The notes beneath the pieces are model-generated. The model saw nothing but the letters and a program-made list of their open reading frames with translations, was not told where the DNA came from and ran no database searches. This document shows positions 8,904 to 17,234 of a DNA stretch of 64,000 nucleotides, in pieces; the first letter of the stretch is position 1; each line of letters begins with the position of its first letter. The position numbers and the translations under genes are program-made. The DNA is taken from contig JAKITO010000004.1 in assembly GCA_021648025.1 (NCBI GenBank), forward strand, positions 104,043-168,042, written 5' to 3'. This stretch comes from Paracoccaceae bacterium (GTDB lineage: Bacteria; Pseudomonadota; Alphaproteobacteria; Rhodobacterales; Rhodobacteraceae).

Positions 8904-9211
8904 AAGACCGGGGTAACCGATTGCGACGCTTTGCAAAAGAGACAATCATGCGCAGGCGGGCGCGCGCGCCCTTAAGGTTGGTTAACTGCCACGCGGACTT
9001 AGTCAGCATTGGCTGCAACTACACCGATGACAGCTTTGGGGTTGGTGTGGATCTCGGTTCGACCTATGCTGAGGAAAACCTGACCAATACATAGCGGGCC
9101 GCCATCGCAATACCGATCGGATATCAAGAAACCATCGTCACGCCAAAGGCGTCTCGCAGTGTCGAGGCCTGTTGGTCGTTCACGGCGGATAAAACCGGCC
9201 AGAGCCTGATC
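8904..9211. other. Region upstream of the AraC gene
   Basis: Between the divergent ccmA and AraC starts. On the plus strand a short open frame reads SIGCNYTDDSFGVGVDLGS and stops at TAG 9092-9094, reminiscent of a porin strand; the same frame then continues as the probable N-terminus of the AraC protein. No clear promoter was identified. Confidence 0.4.
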
Positions 9212-9859
9212 TTGCCGGATGGACGTTGCGATATCATTTTGCGCTATAATATCCACGGGTCTGATGCGCCCATTCCGGTTATAACCGGACCTGCGACGCA
9301 GGCCTACACCGTTGAATACGACGTCGGAGACAGCTGGTTGGGAATACGTTTGCGCCCCGACAATGGCCGCGCCCTGTGGCAAAGCCGGATTGCCCAGGCT
9401 GCCGACACCGTCCTTCGTGGCCAGGATGCTCTTTCACTGATGCCGGGGCTGGCCGCACTGAAGGGTGGCCAAATGACTGCGGCCAATCTTGCCAATGCCG
9501 TCGAAATCACGATGACGCTCAACCTTGACCATCGGCTTATTCGCGCTTTGGATGTTTTGCACGCATCCGGGGGCCGTATGCGGATCGAAAAACTGGCCCG
9601 GTTTGCCGGTTGCACGTCAAGGCACCTTAACCGGGTGTTTCGATCCAACATCGGTCTTACCGCGAAAACCTACGCACAGCTTGTTCAGTTCAATCGAACC
9701 CTGAGGCTGATACAACAAGAGCATCTGCCAATCACAGGAGCAGCGTTCGAAGGCGGGTACGCAGACCATGCCCACCTGACACGCGCATTCCGGCGGTTTG
9801 GTGGGTTTACCCCATCCGACCCCCCGAATGAGCTGTCGCTGCCTGTGTTGTTTTCCTGA
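9212..9859 (+). CDS. AraC-family transcriptional regulator, 5' end uncertain
   Basis: DNA-binding regulator: an N-terminal DUF6597-like sensing region (LPDGRCDIILRYN, then GIRLRPDNGRALW) and a C-terminal AraC double helix-turn-helix (RIEKLARFAGCTSRHLNRVF, and ITGAAFEGGYADHAHLTRAFRRFGGFTP). From the TTG at 9212 it has 215 residues. Family-like sequence (VEACWSFTADKTGQSL) continues in frame upstream to about 9095 without any ATG, GTG or TTG before an in-frame TAG at 9092, so the true start is either a rare codon or has been lost. The glyoxalase and DUF1801 genes follow on the same strand and may be its targets. Confidence 0.7.
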   Translation: MPDGRCDIILRYNIHGSDAPIPVITGPATQAYTVEYDVGDSWLGIRLRPDNGRALWQSRIAQAADTVLRGQDALSLMPGLAALKGGQMTAANLANAVEITMTLNLDHRLIRALDVLHASGGRMRIEKLARFAGCTSRHLNRVFRSNIGLTAKTYAQLVQFNRTLRLIQQEHLPITGAAFEGGYADHAHLTRAFRRFGGFTPSDPPNELSLPVLFS

Positions 9860-9911
9860 GTATGTCCGAATTATTCAAGACAGGGTGTTGGCCAGGCTTT
9901 ACCATCACATT

Positions 9912-10307
9912 ATGAAATTCGGATATACAATTATTTATGTAGCGGATGTGCCCAACACGGTCGCATTCTATGAAACAGCCTTTGGGCTGAAACGGCGCTT
10001 CATCCACGAAAGCGATCTTTACGCCGAGATGGAAACTGGCGGCACAGCGCTGGCCTTTGCCGGAAATGAAGCCGCCGAGATGAACGGTCTGGCGATCCTG
10101 CCCAATGATCCGGCAAGCCCGGCTGCTGGCTGGGAAATTTGTTTCGTCACGGACGACGTCCAAGGGGCCTTTGAACGCGCCGTTTCCAAAGGATGCAGCC
10201 CGGTCAGCAATCCAAGTGAAAAGCCCTGGGGCCAAACAGTGTCTTATGTACGGGATATGAACGGTTGCATCGTCGAGATTGCATCGCCCATCGTTCAGAG
10301 TTCCTGA
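9912..10307 (+). CDS. Glyoxalase/bleomycin resistance family protein (VOC)
   Basis: 131-residue vicinal-oxygen-chelate fold protein with the classic beginning MKFGYTIIYVADVPNTVAFYETAFGL and the second half WGQTVSYVRDMNGCIVEIASP, where the final Glu is the usual metal ligand. Members include glyoxalases, dioxygenases and antibiotic-binding proteins; the substrate cannot be told from sequence. It starts 52 bases after the AraC gene and is separated by one base from the next gene, so the two are co-transcribed. Confidence 0.88.
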   Translation: MKFGYTIIYVADVPNTVAFYETAFGLKRRFIHESDLYAEMETGGTALAFAGNEAAEMNGLAILPNDPASPAAGWEICFVTDDVQGAFERAVSKGCSPVSNPSEKPWGQTVSYVRDMNGCIVEIASPIVQSS

Positions 10308-10308
10308 A

Positions 10309-10632
10309 ATGGACGACGCAACCAAGACCCAAATCGTCGAGATTCTGACCGGGATGATCATTGATCTGGCGCCTGATGCGACCTTGCGATCAATGTACGG
10401 CGGTATGGTTGTTGAATTGACCAAAGATGATCCGAAAAGCCGTGTCGCGGGCATCTACACCTACACGGGTTACGTATCCCTGGAGCTTTCCAATGGAGTG
10501 TCGTTTGATGACCCAAATGGCGTTCTTGAAGGATCAGGAAAACTTAGGCGGCATGTCAAACTACGGGATTTGGAAGATATAAAAACCAAGGGCTGCCGTG
10601 ATTTTTTGCGGCAAGCTCTCTCGATGGGCTGA
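10309..10632 (+). CDS. DUF1801-like small protein
   Basis: 107 residues with no signal peptide. It resembles the YdhG/DUF1801 fold: an N-terminal helix, then DATLRSMYGGMVVELTKDDPKSRVAGIYTYTGYVSLELS and LEGSGKLRRHVKLRDLEDI, where the GSGKLRRHVKLR stretch is the usual C-terminal signature. Biochemical role unknown. ATG 10309 follows the glyoxalase stop by one base, so translation is probably coupled. Convergent with the Mth938-like gene. Confidence 0.75.
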   Translation: MDDATKTQIVEILTGMIIDLAPDATLRSMYGGMVVELTKDDPKSRVAGIYTYTGYVSLELSNGVSFDDPNGVLEGSGKLRRHVKLRDLEDIKTKGCRDFLRQALSMG

Positions 10633-10669
10633 TGCAAAAAGCCGACCTAGATTAGTGCTTCTCGGCCTG

Positions 10670-11023
10670 TCAGACCACCAATGCAGCCAAAGCCACGCGC
10701 CGCCCTTCGGCCACCAGCACATTATAGGTGCGGCACGCAGCCGGAGAATTCATCACCTCAACGCCAATGCCTGCGGCCTCAAGATCACGCCGCAGAACGG
10801 GCGGAATATGGGCAATCTCGACCCCGGTTCCAACCACCAGCACGTCGACACGACCCGCTAGCGCCAGCAAAGGTGCCGCGTCGTCGTAGCCGCCCCAACC
10901 GCACGTCCCCGCCTCGCCGCTAAGCACGGCGCCCTGAAAAACCTCGCCGCCAATGCGGAAAAATCCCGGCCCATAGCCGTCGACCGGTCTGGCCCCGGGA
11001 AAGTCCATTTCGTTCATCTGCAT
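10670..11023 (-). CDS. Mth938-like domain protein (DUF498)
   Basis: 117-residue cytosolic protein of the Mth938/DUF498 family (relatives include a mitochondrial complex I assembly factor). Visible features are DGYGPGFFRIGGEVFQGAVL, the VDVLVVGTGVEIAHIPPVLR core and GIGVEVMNSPAACRTYNVLVAEGRRVALAAL. AAAGG precedes ATG 11023. In Rhodobacterales it sits with secDF and the ccm genes, as here; the exact role is unknown. It lies 10 bases after the TauE-like gene. Confidence 0.9.
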   Translation of the reverse strand: MQMNEMDFPGARPVDGYGPGFFRIGGEVFQGAVLSGEAGTCGWGGYDDAAPLLALAGRVDVLVVGTGVEIAHIPPVLRRDLEAAGIGVEVMNSPAACRTYNVLVAEGRRVALAALVV

Positions 11024-11033
11024 GGCGCGCCTT

Positions 11034-11837
11034 TCAGGTCCAAACCGGCAGCCCCATGATGATGGCCGCGCCGATAATGAAATATGCCACACCGCGATAA
11101 AGCCTTTGTCGGGCCGGGTCAAACAGAGCCTGCCCCAGCCGTGCCGCCAGGCCGTAAGGCACAATCAGGATCAGCCCCAGCGCCACCGCCTCTTTTGTCA
11201 GCATGCCTTGCAGCACCATCATCGGCGCGGTCAGCAGGCTGGTGATGGTCAGAAACACCATTGTATTGGCGCGGCTGCGGGCGATTGTGTCCTGCCCGCC
11301 AAGCTGGAACAATACCATGATCGGCCCGACCAACCCGGTCGCCCCGCCAACCAGCCCGGTGGCCAACGCCACCCCTGCCCGCGTAGTTTTGGTGGGGGCT
11401 GCGGAATACCGCCATCCCGACACCAATACCACCAAAGTTATCGCCGTGACCGCCAGCACGACCCAACGCATTGTCACCACGTCATTGGTGCGCAGAATAT
11501 AAATGCCCACCGGCAGGGTAAGACCGGCACACAGCACCATCAACCCGGTCGCCCGCCGGTCCGCCTGTTTCCAGGCCCGTGGCACCACCGTCACCAGCGA
11601 GGCAAGCGCACTTATCGCAAACGCCGCCACCGCCATCTCGATCGGGACAAAGACGATGGCCACCGGCATGAACACCAAAGCCGCGCCAAAGCCGGCAAAA
11701 CCATAGACCACGCCAGCCGCCACGGTGATGGCAAGCACCTGAACAAGGCCGGGCATTGCCAGCGTTTCAGATACCAGGCCGATCACGTTCGGCAGGCCGA
11801 CGATAACGGGCGGGGGCCACTGATTGGGTCCAGACAA
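11034..11837 (-). CDS. TauE/SafE family membrane transporter
   Basis: 267-residue integral membrane protein with about eight hydrophobic helices; the family exports sulfite, sulfoacetate and other small anions. Characteristic parts are VYGFAGFGAALVFMPVAI and VGGATGLVGPIMVLFQL (the two G-rich repeats) and ARLGQALFDPARQRLYRG near the end. The first 27 residues from the TTG at 11837 are polar and weakly supported, so the ATG at 11756 is a possible start. It lies between secF and the Mth938-like gene on the same strand; substrate not predictable. Confidence 0.85.
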   Translation of the reverse strand: MSGPNQWPPPVIVGLPNVIGLVSETLAMPGLVQVLAITVAAGVVYGFAGFGAALVFMPVAIVFVPIEMAVAAFAISALASLVTVVPRAWKQADRRATGLMVLCAGLTLPVGIYILRTNDVVTMRWVVLAVTAITLVVLVSGWRYSAAPTKTTRAGVALATGLVGGATGLVGPIMVLFQLGGQDTIARSRANTMVFLTITSLLTAPMMVLQGMLTKEAVALGLILIVPYGLAARLGQALFDPARQRLYRGVAYFIIGAAIIMGLPVWT

Positions 11838-11858
11838 TCCCGGCGGGCGGGGCTTGCT

Positions 11859-12827
11859 TCAGGCATCAACGTTGGCGAATTGATTGCCCGCGGTATTGTC
11901 CGGCTTGGACCAGTCGCGTTTCACGCCCAGATACAACAGGATTGAAGACGCGACAAACACCGAAGAATACGTGCCCACAACCACGCCCCAAATCATTGCG
12001 AAAACAAACCCCCGGATCACGTCCCCACCCAGCACAAACAAGGAAATCAGTGCCAAAAGGGTGGTTACCGAGGTCATCACCGTCCGGCTTAGCGTGCTGT
12101 TGATCGACAGGTTCAGAATCTCTGACAGAGAAAGTTTCTTGAATTTTCGCAGGTTTTCCCGCACCCGGTCAAACACCACCACCGTGTCGTTCAGGGAATA
12201 GCCGACGATAGTCAGCAAGGCGGCAATGATCGCCAGATCAAACTTGATCTGCACCAACGAAAAGACGCCAATCGTCAGGATCACGTCATGCACCAAAGCC
12301 GCCACCGCGCCCAGGGCAAACTGCCATTCAAAGCGCAGCCAGATATAGATCAGCACCGCAGCCATCGCCAAAGCCACCGACAGGACGGCTGAGGTAATCA
12401 ATTCACCTGAAACTTTTGGCCCAACCGATTCGACCGCATCAAAGGTAATATCCGGCACCACGGCCATCAGCGCGCCCTGGACGGACGTGATCATACCGGA
12501 GGTAGCCGCTTCTTCGCCCTCTTGTGCCTGAATGCGGATCATGGCGACGTTATGATCCGCCGCGAAGGTCGGATCAAAAACCTCGGTGATGGTCATATCG
12601 CCCAACCCCAACGGCTCCAGCGCATTGCGATAGGCGGCCACATCCAGCGCCTCGGCGCTGACTGTGCGAATGGTCGTACCGCCGCGAAAATCAATGCCAA
12701 AGTTAAGGCCAAAAATCAAAAACGAACCAAACGACAAAACCATCAGCAGTGCCGACAAGCCCAGCCACCTTTTCCAATGATTAAAGAAGTCGAACTTGGT
12801 TTCCTGGGGGACAAGTTTCAGTCGCAT
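11859..12827 (-). CDS. secF: Protein translocase subunit SecF
   Basis: 322-residue inner-membrane component of the SecDF-YajC complex that uses the proton gradient to aid Sec-dependent export. Six hydrophobic helices; signature GLNFGIDFRGGTTI near the N-terminus and TIVGYSLNDTVVVFDRVREN with LSRTVMTSVTTLLAL in the transport core. ATG 12827 lies one base after the secD stop. Full length and typical. Confidence 0.97.
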   Translation of the reverse strand: MRLKLVPQETKFDFFNHWKRWLGLSALLMVLSFGSFLIFGLNFGIDFRGGTTIRTVSAEALDVAAYRNALEPLGLGDMTITEVFDPTFAADHNVAMIRIQAQEGEEAATSGMITSVQGALMAVVPDITFDAVESVGPKVSGELITSAVLSVALAMAAVLIYIWLRFEWQFALGAVAALVHDVILTIGVFSLVQIKFDLAIIAALLTIVGYSLNDTVVVFDRVRENLRKFKKLSLSEILNLSINSTLSRTVMTSVTTLLALISLFVLGGDVIRGFVFAMIWGVVVGTYSSVFVASSILLYLGVKRDWSKPDNTAGNQFANVDA

Positions 12828-12828
12828 G

Positions 12829-14490
12829 TCAAACCTCGATCTGTTTGGGGCGGCGGTATTCAAACCACATGACAATCATCACGCGGGTGACAAAAATCGC
12901 CGTGAACACCGAGGTAAGAATACCCAGACCCAGTGTAATCGCGAAACCTCTTACCGGCCCCGAGCCCATGGCAAACAGGATTACGGCGGTGATAAAAGTG
13001 GTGATATTGGCGTCCATGATGGCGCTCAGCGCCTTTTCATACCCCAGTTCAATCGCTCGGGAAGGCCCGCGCGCAGTTTTCAATTCCTCGCGGATACGTT
13101 CGAATACCAACACGTTGGCGTCCACCGCCATGCCGACGGTCAAAACGATCCCGGCAATGCCCGGCAAGGTCAGTGTCGCCCCCACCATGCTTAGCAATCC
13201 AAATATCAGGGCAATGTTCAGGATCAGGGCAATATTGGCGAAGATACCAAACAACCCGTACGACAGCGCCATGAACACCAGCACCCCGCCAAAGGCAATG
13301 ATCGTCGCGATCTTGCCTGCGTCAATGCTGTCCTGGCCCAACTCTGGCCCAATGGTTCGTTCCTCAACGAACAAAAGTTCCGCAGGCAAGGCACCCGCCC
13401 GTAAAAGCACCGCCAGATTGGTGGTCTCCTCGACATTGAACCGCCCTGTGATGATGCCGGAACCTCCGGGAATATGGCTTTGAATAACCGGCGCGCTGAT
13501 CACCTCGTCGTCCAGCACGATGGCAAACGGGCTGCCGATGTTGTTCAGGGTGTATTCACCGAATTTGCGCGCGCCTGAGGTGTTAAAGCGGAAACTTACC
13601 GCTGGTCGGCCGTTCTGATCAAACGACGGCTGGGCGTCGGTCAGTTCTTCGCCGGTCACAACCGGGGCCGACTCGATGGTATAATATACACCTTCTTCGT
13701 CCAGCGACGGCACCAATTGGTTGCCAGCACCGGCAAAGGCATCCTTGTCACTGCCCCGGCCCACCACCGGGTTGAATGTCAGCTTGGCAGTGGTGCCGAT
13801 GATCCTTTTCAACTCGGTCGCAGAACCAATACCGGGCACCTGAATAAGAACACGGTCTTTGCCCTGCCGTTGAATGGTCGGCTCTCGCGTGCCCACCGCA
13901 TCAATACGTCTTCGAATGATTTCAAGGGCTTGTCTTACGGTTCGGTCATCCGACGCAGTCTTTTCCTCATCAGAGAGGGTGACAATCACCAGGTCGCCGT
14001 CGCCCACCACCTCAATATCGGTCGCGCCTATACCAGCCAACGTCTGAATCGGCCGCGACAGACCACGCACCAATTCCAGTGCCCTTGGCATGCCCTCGGG
14101 CTGACTGATCTTGATGCGAATCTCGTCCGGTTTTGACGGCTGCAAACGGATCGTGCCAATGGTTGCGCGCTCAAGGCGCATGGCATCGCGGATCTCTGGC
14201 CACATCGACTGCATCCGCGACTCGTAAACATCCGCCACCTGAACCTCGGCCAGCAAATGCGCACCACCGCGCAAATCCAACCCCAGATTGACCAATGACG
14301 ACGGCATCCAGGCCGGCCATTGCCCGGCCTGCTCCAACCGCTCAGGGGTTTCGCCTTTCAGCTCGATCTCGGCCCAGGCATCGTTCGATTGCTCGACCCG
14401 GGTATAAAACCCGTTCGGCAGGGCCAATATGAGACCAATGGCGCAGACCAGCCAGATCAACACCTTTTTCCAAAGACTAATTTGCAGCAT
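12829..14490 (-). CDS. secD: Protein translocase subunit SecD
   Basis: 553-residue partner of SecF. One N-terminal helix (VLIWLVCAIGLILALPNGFY), a large periplasmic region with LGLDLRGGAHLL and the P1 domain, then five C-terminal helices with GMAVDANVLVFERIREE, the conserved proton-path motif. Order yajC-secD-secF is as expected; the gap to yajC is 34 bases. Full length. Confidence 0.97.
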   Translation of the reverse strand: MLQISLWKKVLIWLVCAIGLILALPNGFYTRVEQSNDAWAEIELKGETPERLEQAGQWPAWMPSSLVNLGLDLRGGAHLLAEVQVADVYESRMQSMWPEIRDAMRLERATIGTIRLQPSKPDEIRIKISQPEGMPRALELVRGLSRPIQTLAGIGATDIEVVGDGDLVIVTLSDEEKTASDDRTVRQALEIIRRRIDAVGTREPTIQRQGKDRVLIQVPGIGSATELKRIIGTTAKLTFNPVVGRGSDKDAFAGAGNQLVPSLDEEGVYYTIESAPVVTGEELTDAQPSFDQNGRPAVSFRFNTSGARKFGEYTLNNIGSPFAIVLDDEVISAPVIQSHIPGGSGIITGRFNVEETTNLAVLLRAGALPAELLFVEERTIGPELGQDSIDAGKIATIIAFGGVLVFMALSYGLFGIFANIALILNIALIFGLLSMVGATLTLPGIAGIVLTVGMAVDANVLVFERIREELKTARGPSRAIELGYEKALSAIMDANITTFITAVILFAMGSGPVRGFAITLGLGILTSVFTAIFVTRVMIVMWFEYRRPKQIEV

Positions 14491-14524
14491 TACCCTGCCT
14501 TATCAAAGTGTTACAACAGGAAAC

Positions 14525-14809
14525 TTACGTCGCAGGCTCGGTCTTGGATACCACGTTGGTCAGGGTCGATTTGACCACCCGGACCTTGACATCTTTGGCG
14601 ATCTCGACCTCGACCTCATTGTCGTCCTTGACCTTGGTGACCTTGCCGATCAACCCGCCCTGGGTAATCACCTGATCGCCACGCCGCACGGCCGAGACCA
14701 TTGCGGCATGTTGCTTGACCTTCTTTTGCTGCGGGCGGATCAGCAGGAAGTACATGATCGCAAAGATCAGAATAAGCGGCAGAAACTGGCCGAGAGCGCC
14801 AACGTCCAT
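14525..14809 (-). CDS. yajC: Preprotein translocase subunit YajC
   Basis: 94 residues: one N-terminal transmembrane helix (LGQFLPLILIFAIMYFLLIRPQQKK) and a small cytosolic domain with VRRGDQVITQGGLIGKVTKV. Accessory subunit of SecDF. A leader hairpin (ACGCAAGG / CCTTGCGT at 14836-14856) lies shortly upstream of the start and could affect expression. It is the first gene of the yajC-secD-secF unit. Confidence 0.97.
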   Translation of the reverse strand: MDVGALGQFLPLILIFAIMYFLLIRPQQKKVKQHAAMVSAVRRGDQVITQGGLIGKVTKVKDDNEVEVEIAKDVKVRVVKSTLTNVVSKTEPAT

Positions 14810-15360
14810 GGTAATGTTCCTTTTGTGTCAGACATACGCAAGGTTTGGCCTTGCGTGAATTTGGGATTACCTAAGCTCTGAACCGCATGTTTGCAAGCCA
14901 GAGCGCAATGGTTTGTTTTGTACTTGTCTTCAGGGTGGGTTTGACCGTTTTGTACAAAACTTCTGTGGCTTAAATGAAGCAGGTGACAGGGGCTTGGCAG
15001 TGATGCGAAGGGGCGTCATGACGCAGGCATGGAAGAACCTCTGACCCAAACCGTTCTGAACATTTCGCCGCAGGTATTTCAGATGCTTGGTATCTATGTG
15101 CGAGAGTTGTCGCGCGAGAACCCGCCGCCAAATGGACCTGTCATGGACCTGTCATGGACCTGTCACGGTTTCGTGCCACCCAGTGTGACCAATCCGTTGA
15201 AATGGGTTCGCAAGCAGACCACTTGGGTCATGACGCAGAGCAGGTGATGTAAACCTGCCCGCCGAACCCTGCGGGTGACGTATGATCGCATGGTCCATCG
15301 GGCACCGACCAAAAGCAACGGTTTTCCCCACGATAATCAAATGCGACTGTCAGAGGCGGA
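14810..15360. other. 550-base intergenic region with a tandem repeat
   Basis: Between yajC and denD. It should hold the yajC promoter and leader; I found no confident gene. A 72-codon plus-strand frame (15029-15247) exists but has no family signature, contains the 11-base repeat at 15133-15165 and is probably chance. Confidence 0.5.
15133..15165. repeat. 11-bp tandem repeat, three copies
   Basis: Three perfect head-to-tail copies of TGGACCTGTCA. The 11-base period is close to one DNA turn. Confidence 0.9.
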
Positions 15361-16335
15361 TCAACTGCGTCCCAAATCTTCGTCTATATAGCTTTGGATG
15401 ATTTGGCTGAATTCAGTTTCTGATGTGAATCCAAGTGCTTGCGCGCGAACGGGGTCAAACTTGCGCGGCCATCCACTGACAATCTTTGCCACATCCGGGT
15501 CTTCCTGTGACCGGATCAACGCCACCACATCCGCCCCGGCAATTTCGCGCAATGCCTCGATCTGTTCGGCCACGGTACAGGACACACCGGGCATGTTCAG
15601 GCTGATCCGCCCTTTCAGCAACCCGGTATCAAGTGCCGCGGCGTGCATCATGAACCCGGTGGCCGATTTGGGCGACGCATGGGCGTGGCGCACCGTGTCA
15701 ACCACCGGCAAAATTGCGCGCCTGCCGTTCAGCGGCTCGCGGATAATGCTGGAAAAGAACGACGACGCCGCTTTGTTCGCCTTGCCCGGGCGCACCGATA
15801 TGGTCGGCAACCTAATCGACACCCCGTCGACAAACCCTTTGCGGCTGAAATCGCTTAGCATCAATTCGCAGACCGCCTTTTGCGCGCCATATGACGTCAG
15901 CGGGGCGGTCAGGAATTCATCGCCAATCGCTTCGGGGAACGGCGCGCCAAATACCGCGATGGACGAAGAAAACACCACCCGGGGGCAATAGCTGGCGCCA
16001 CTGGCGATATGTTCCGCCCGCAGCGCCTCTAACAACGACCAGCCTGCGAACATATTGACCTGCCAGCCTTTATCAAAGTCTTGTTCCGCCTCGCCCGAAA
16101 CAATCGCGGCAAGTTGAAAGACAATATCAGGGCGATCATCGACCAGCATCGCCGCCGCACCCGGATCGGTCAGATTGCCGGTGATACGGCGATGCGCCGC
16201 CGCGCCACCATCGCCAAACCCCACATCATAAAGTGTCACCACCGCAGGACCGCCCTGCCAGCCATCGCGGGCCAGACGCCCGGCCAGTTTCTGGCCAATC
16301 ATACCTCCGCCGCCAACAATCAGTATTTTGGTCAT
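15361..16335 (-). CDS. denD: D-erythronate dehydrogenase DenD
   Basis: 324-residue NAD-dependent extended short-chain dehydrogenase that oxidises D-erythronate at C2 in the four-carbon acid sugar pathway. It starts MTKILIVGGGGMIGQKLA (Rossmann GGxGMIG), has FSSSIAVFGAPFPE, then the catalytic tyrosine and lysine in TSYGAQKAVCELML, and SIRLPTISVRPGKANKAASSFFSSIIREPLNG, which is characteristic of DenD. The ATG at 16335 is set by homology; a longer frame goes to 16383. It is divergent from the SDR-dehydratase-hydroxyacid dehydrogenase genes. The partner genes denK/otnI-type enzymes are not in the window. Confidence 0.85.
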   Translation of the reverse strand: MTKILIVGGGGMIGQKLAGRLARDGWQGGPAVVTLYDVGFGDGGAAAHRRITGNLTDPGAAAMLVDDRPDIVFQLAAIVSGEAEQDFDKGWQVNMFAGWSLLEALRAEHIASGASYCPRVVFSSSIAVFGAPFPEAIGDEFLTAPLTSYGAQKAVCELMLSDFSRKGFVDGVSIRLPTISVRPGKANKAASSFFSSIIREPLNGRRAILPVVDTVRHAHASPKSATGFMMHAAALDTGLLKGRISLNMPGVSCTVAEQIEALREIAGADVVALIRSQEDPDVAKIVSGWPRKFDPVRAQALGFTSETEFSQIIQSYIDEDLGRS

Positions 16336-16475
16336 GGGGTCTTTCCTTTCATGCGTTTCATCTACGATGGCACGCCCGACCAAGGGAAACTAGTATTTCT
16401 GTTAACTTTGGGTCAGAGTATCCCGAATCCCGACGATACCCCGAAATTTTTCCGAAAACCACAAAGGCCCTTATC

Positions 16476-17222
16476 ATGACATCTGCACGACTATCCGGAA
16501 AACGCGCCCTTGTAACAGCCGCAGGTCAGGGCATCGGCCGGGCCTCGGCCCTGGCCATGGCGCGCGAAGGTGCTGCGGTCTTTGCCACTGATGTAAACGC
16601 CGACGCGCTGGCCACGCTTCAGGACGAAGCCGAGGGCCAGCTTGAAACCTTTGTCATGGATGTTCTGGACGACGCGTCGGTGACCAAAGGCGTCGCCCGT
16701 GCCCGCCCCGACATCCTGTTCAACTGTGCCGGTTATGTCCACAACGGCACGGTCATGGATGCGACGGACGAAGATTTCGACTTTGCCATGGACCTGAACG
16801 TCAAGTCCATGTTCCGCACCTGTCGCGCCGCCATTCCGGGCATGTTGGAACGTCAGTACGGGTCGATCATCAATATGGCGTCGGCCTGTTCGTCGATCAT
16901 CGGTGCGCCAAACCGGTTCGTCTATGGCACCTCAAAGGCGGCCGTCATCGGCCTGACCAAATCCATCGCCGTGGAATACATCACCATGGGCATCCGCTGT
17001 AACGCCATCTGCCCCGGTGTGGTCGACAGCCCGTCGTTGCACGATCGTTTGCGCGCCACCGGCGACTATGACACCGCGATGAAAGCCTTTGTTGCCCGCC
17101 AGCCGATGGGCCGGATTGCGCAGCCGGAAGAGATTGCCGCTTTGGTGGTCTATCTTGGATCATCCGAAAGCGCGTTTCTGACCGGGCAGACGGAAATCAT
17201 TGACGGCGGATGGTCGGGATAA
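16476..17222 (+). CDS. SDR-family sugar-acid dehydrogenase
   Basis: 248-residue short-chain dehydrogenase resembling 2-keto-3-deoxy-L-fuconate 4-dehydrogenase and mammalian DHRS6. Nucleotide motif TAAGQGIGRASALAMAREG, then DVNADAL, NCAGYVHNGTVMD, the catalytic serine in NMASACSSIIGAPNRFVYGTSKAAV with Tyr-x3-Lys, and CPGVVDSPSL. Probably oxidises a 2-keto-3-deoxy sugar acid produced by the dehydratase encoded next. It starts a three-gene plus-strand unit with only 12 bases before the dehydratase start, divergent from denD; the shared 140-base gap is AT-richer and likely carries the promoters. Confidence 0.85.
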   Translation: MTSARLSGKRALVTAAGQGIGRASALAMAREGAAVFATDVNADALATLQDEAEGQLETFVMDVLDDASVTKGVARARPDILFNCAGYVHNGTVMDATDEDFDFAMDLNVKSMFRTCRAAIPGMLERQYGSIINMASACSSIIGAPNRFVYGTSKAAVIGLTKSIAVEYITMGIRCNAICPGVVDSPSLHDRLRATGDYDTAMKAFVARQPMGRIAQPEEIAALVVYLGSSESAFLTGQTEIIDGGWSG

Positions 17223-17234
17223 GGGAGAATGACG

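Noticed and set aside
15029..15247. 72-codon plus frame near the 11-bp repeat
   Set aside because: No ribosome site or homology; the repeat breaks any protein logic.
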